Source: Centropus unirufus
Lineage: Eukaryota; Chordata; Aves; Cuculiformes; Centropidae
DNA length: 64,000 nt
Direction of reading: 5' to 3'
NCBI GenBank assembly: GCA_013397695.1
Contig: VYZI01000254.1
Coordinates: forward strand, 164,629 to 228,628
Below, one piece after another: positions 63,984-64,000 of the stretch; positions within the stretch are counted from its first letter, which is position 1, and every line of letters begins with the position of its first letter. Below the pieces are notes generated by a model, which did no database searches, was not told the DNA's origin, and was given only the letters and a program-made list of their open reading frames with translations. A program made the translations under genes and the position numbers.

Positions 63984-64000
63984 CTGCTTCTGAGAAATTT
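63984..64000 (-). CDS. SEMA3D: SEMA3D partial exon at window edge (end of sema domain)
   Basis: Only the last 17 nt of this exon are in the window. Read on the minus strand it encodes (E)-I-S-Q-K-Q and is followed at once by a GTAATC donor (63983-63978). It ends on a codon boundary after CAG, and the next exon starts with CAA CAA TTG, giving KQ-QQLYIGSRDG across the junction. That matches the end of the semaphorin propeller just before the PSI domain. The identification rests on this phase match and the strong donor, because 17 nt is too short to stand alone. Confidence 0.75.

Larger units (their letters stand above)
47880..64000 (-). other. SEMA3D: SEMA3D gene, 3' portion (transcribed right to left)
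   Basis: This is the 3' part of a class 3 semaphorin gene, a secreted axon-guidance and vascular cue acting through neuropilin/plexin receptors. Four full coding exons and one partial exon on the minus strand have canonical AG acceptors and GT donors. Their phases join without a break (0, 2, 1, 0), giving one continuous reading frame that ends in TAG at 47880-47882. The domain order is end of sema, PSI, furin-type linker, Ig-like C2, dimerisation cysteine and basic tail, which is diagnostic of class 3. SEMA3D rather than 3A/3C/3E is chosen because stretches such as RRARRQDVKYGDPV, HETADEKVIFGIEFNST and YCEQMWHREKRRQRNKGG match SEMA3D as I remember it. The signal peptide and most of the sema domain are outside the window. 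Introns in transcript order are 63983-62732, 62573-60455, 60389-58127 and 57986-48294. Confidence 0.95.

Noticed and set aside
1..64000. Search for tRNA, rRNA, CRISPR arrays, LTR retrovirus structures or prokaryotic operons
   Set aside because: No cloverleaf-like tRNA, no regularly spaced repeat-spacer array, no paired long terminal repeats and no gene clusters were seen by eye.

Overview
The window looks like nuclear DNA from a bird. It is AT-rich and gene-poor. It carries three 3'-end fragments of CR1 LINEs, the characteristic avian non-LTR retrotransposon, with the usual 'ATTCTATGATTCTATG'-type terminal repeat. Its only recognisable gene is an interrupted vertebrate gene with GT/AG introns. 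No bacterial, viral or plasmid features were seen. The species cannot be named from the sequence alone.

Right side (47880-64000, minus strand): the 3' part of a class 3 semaphorin gene, recognised as SEMA3D (collapsin-2 type). Four complete coding exons plus a sliver of a fifth at the window edge join in matching phase. In transcript order they are 64000-63984 (partial), 62731-62574 (end of sema domain and PSI domain), 60454-60390 (linker with a furin-type site), 58126-57987 (first part of the Ig-like domain) and 48293-47880 (rest of the Ig domain, dimerisation cysteine, basic tail, stop TAG). Introns are about 1.25, 2.1, 2.3 and 9.7 kb. The largest holds an oppositely oriented CR1 fragment, an old MIR-like fragment and a 53-nt homopurine tract. 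The 5' exons with the signal peptide and most of the sema propeller lie beyond position 64000.

Left side (1 to about 47300): no protein-coding gene could be supported. It would be the region downstream of SEMA3D. In mammals SEMA3A is the next gene on that side, on the same strand, so this is probably part of the SEMA3D-SEMA3A intergenic desert. It contains CR1 copies at 25185-26090 (plus) and 30092-30510 (minus), an assembly gap at 7221-7331, short tandem duplications, a GGAA microsatellite, a long G-depleted A/C tract, and several weak candidates for very old sauropsid/amniote repeats. The remaining short open frames are what chance gives in AT-rich DNA.

No convincing novel system was found. 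The best leads for a second look are the lineage-specific SEMA3D C-terminus, the possible cryptic terminal exon in the last intron, the ATTA-rich palindromic block near 43.8 kb, the GC-richer islands near 39.5-40.0 kb and 59.0-60.0 kb, and the duplicated or hairpin segments that coincide with ambiguous bases.
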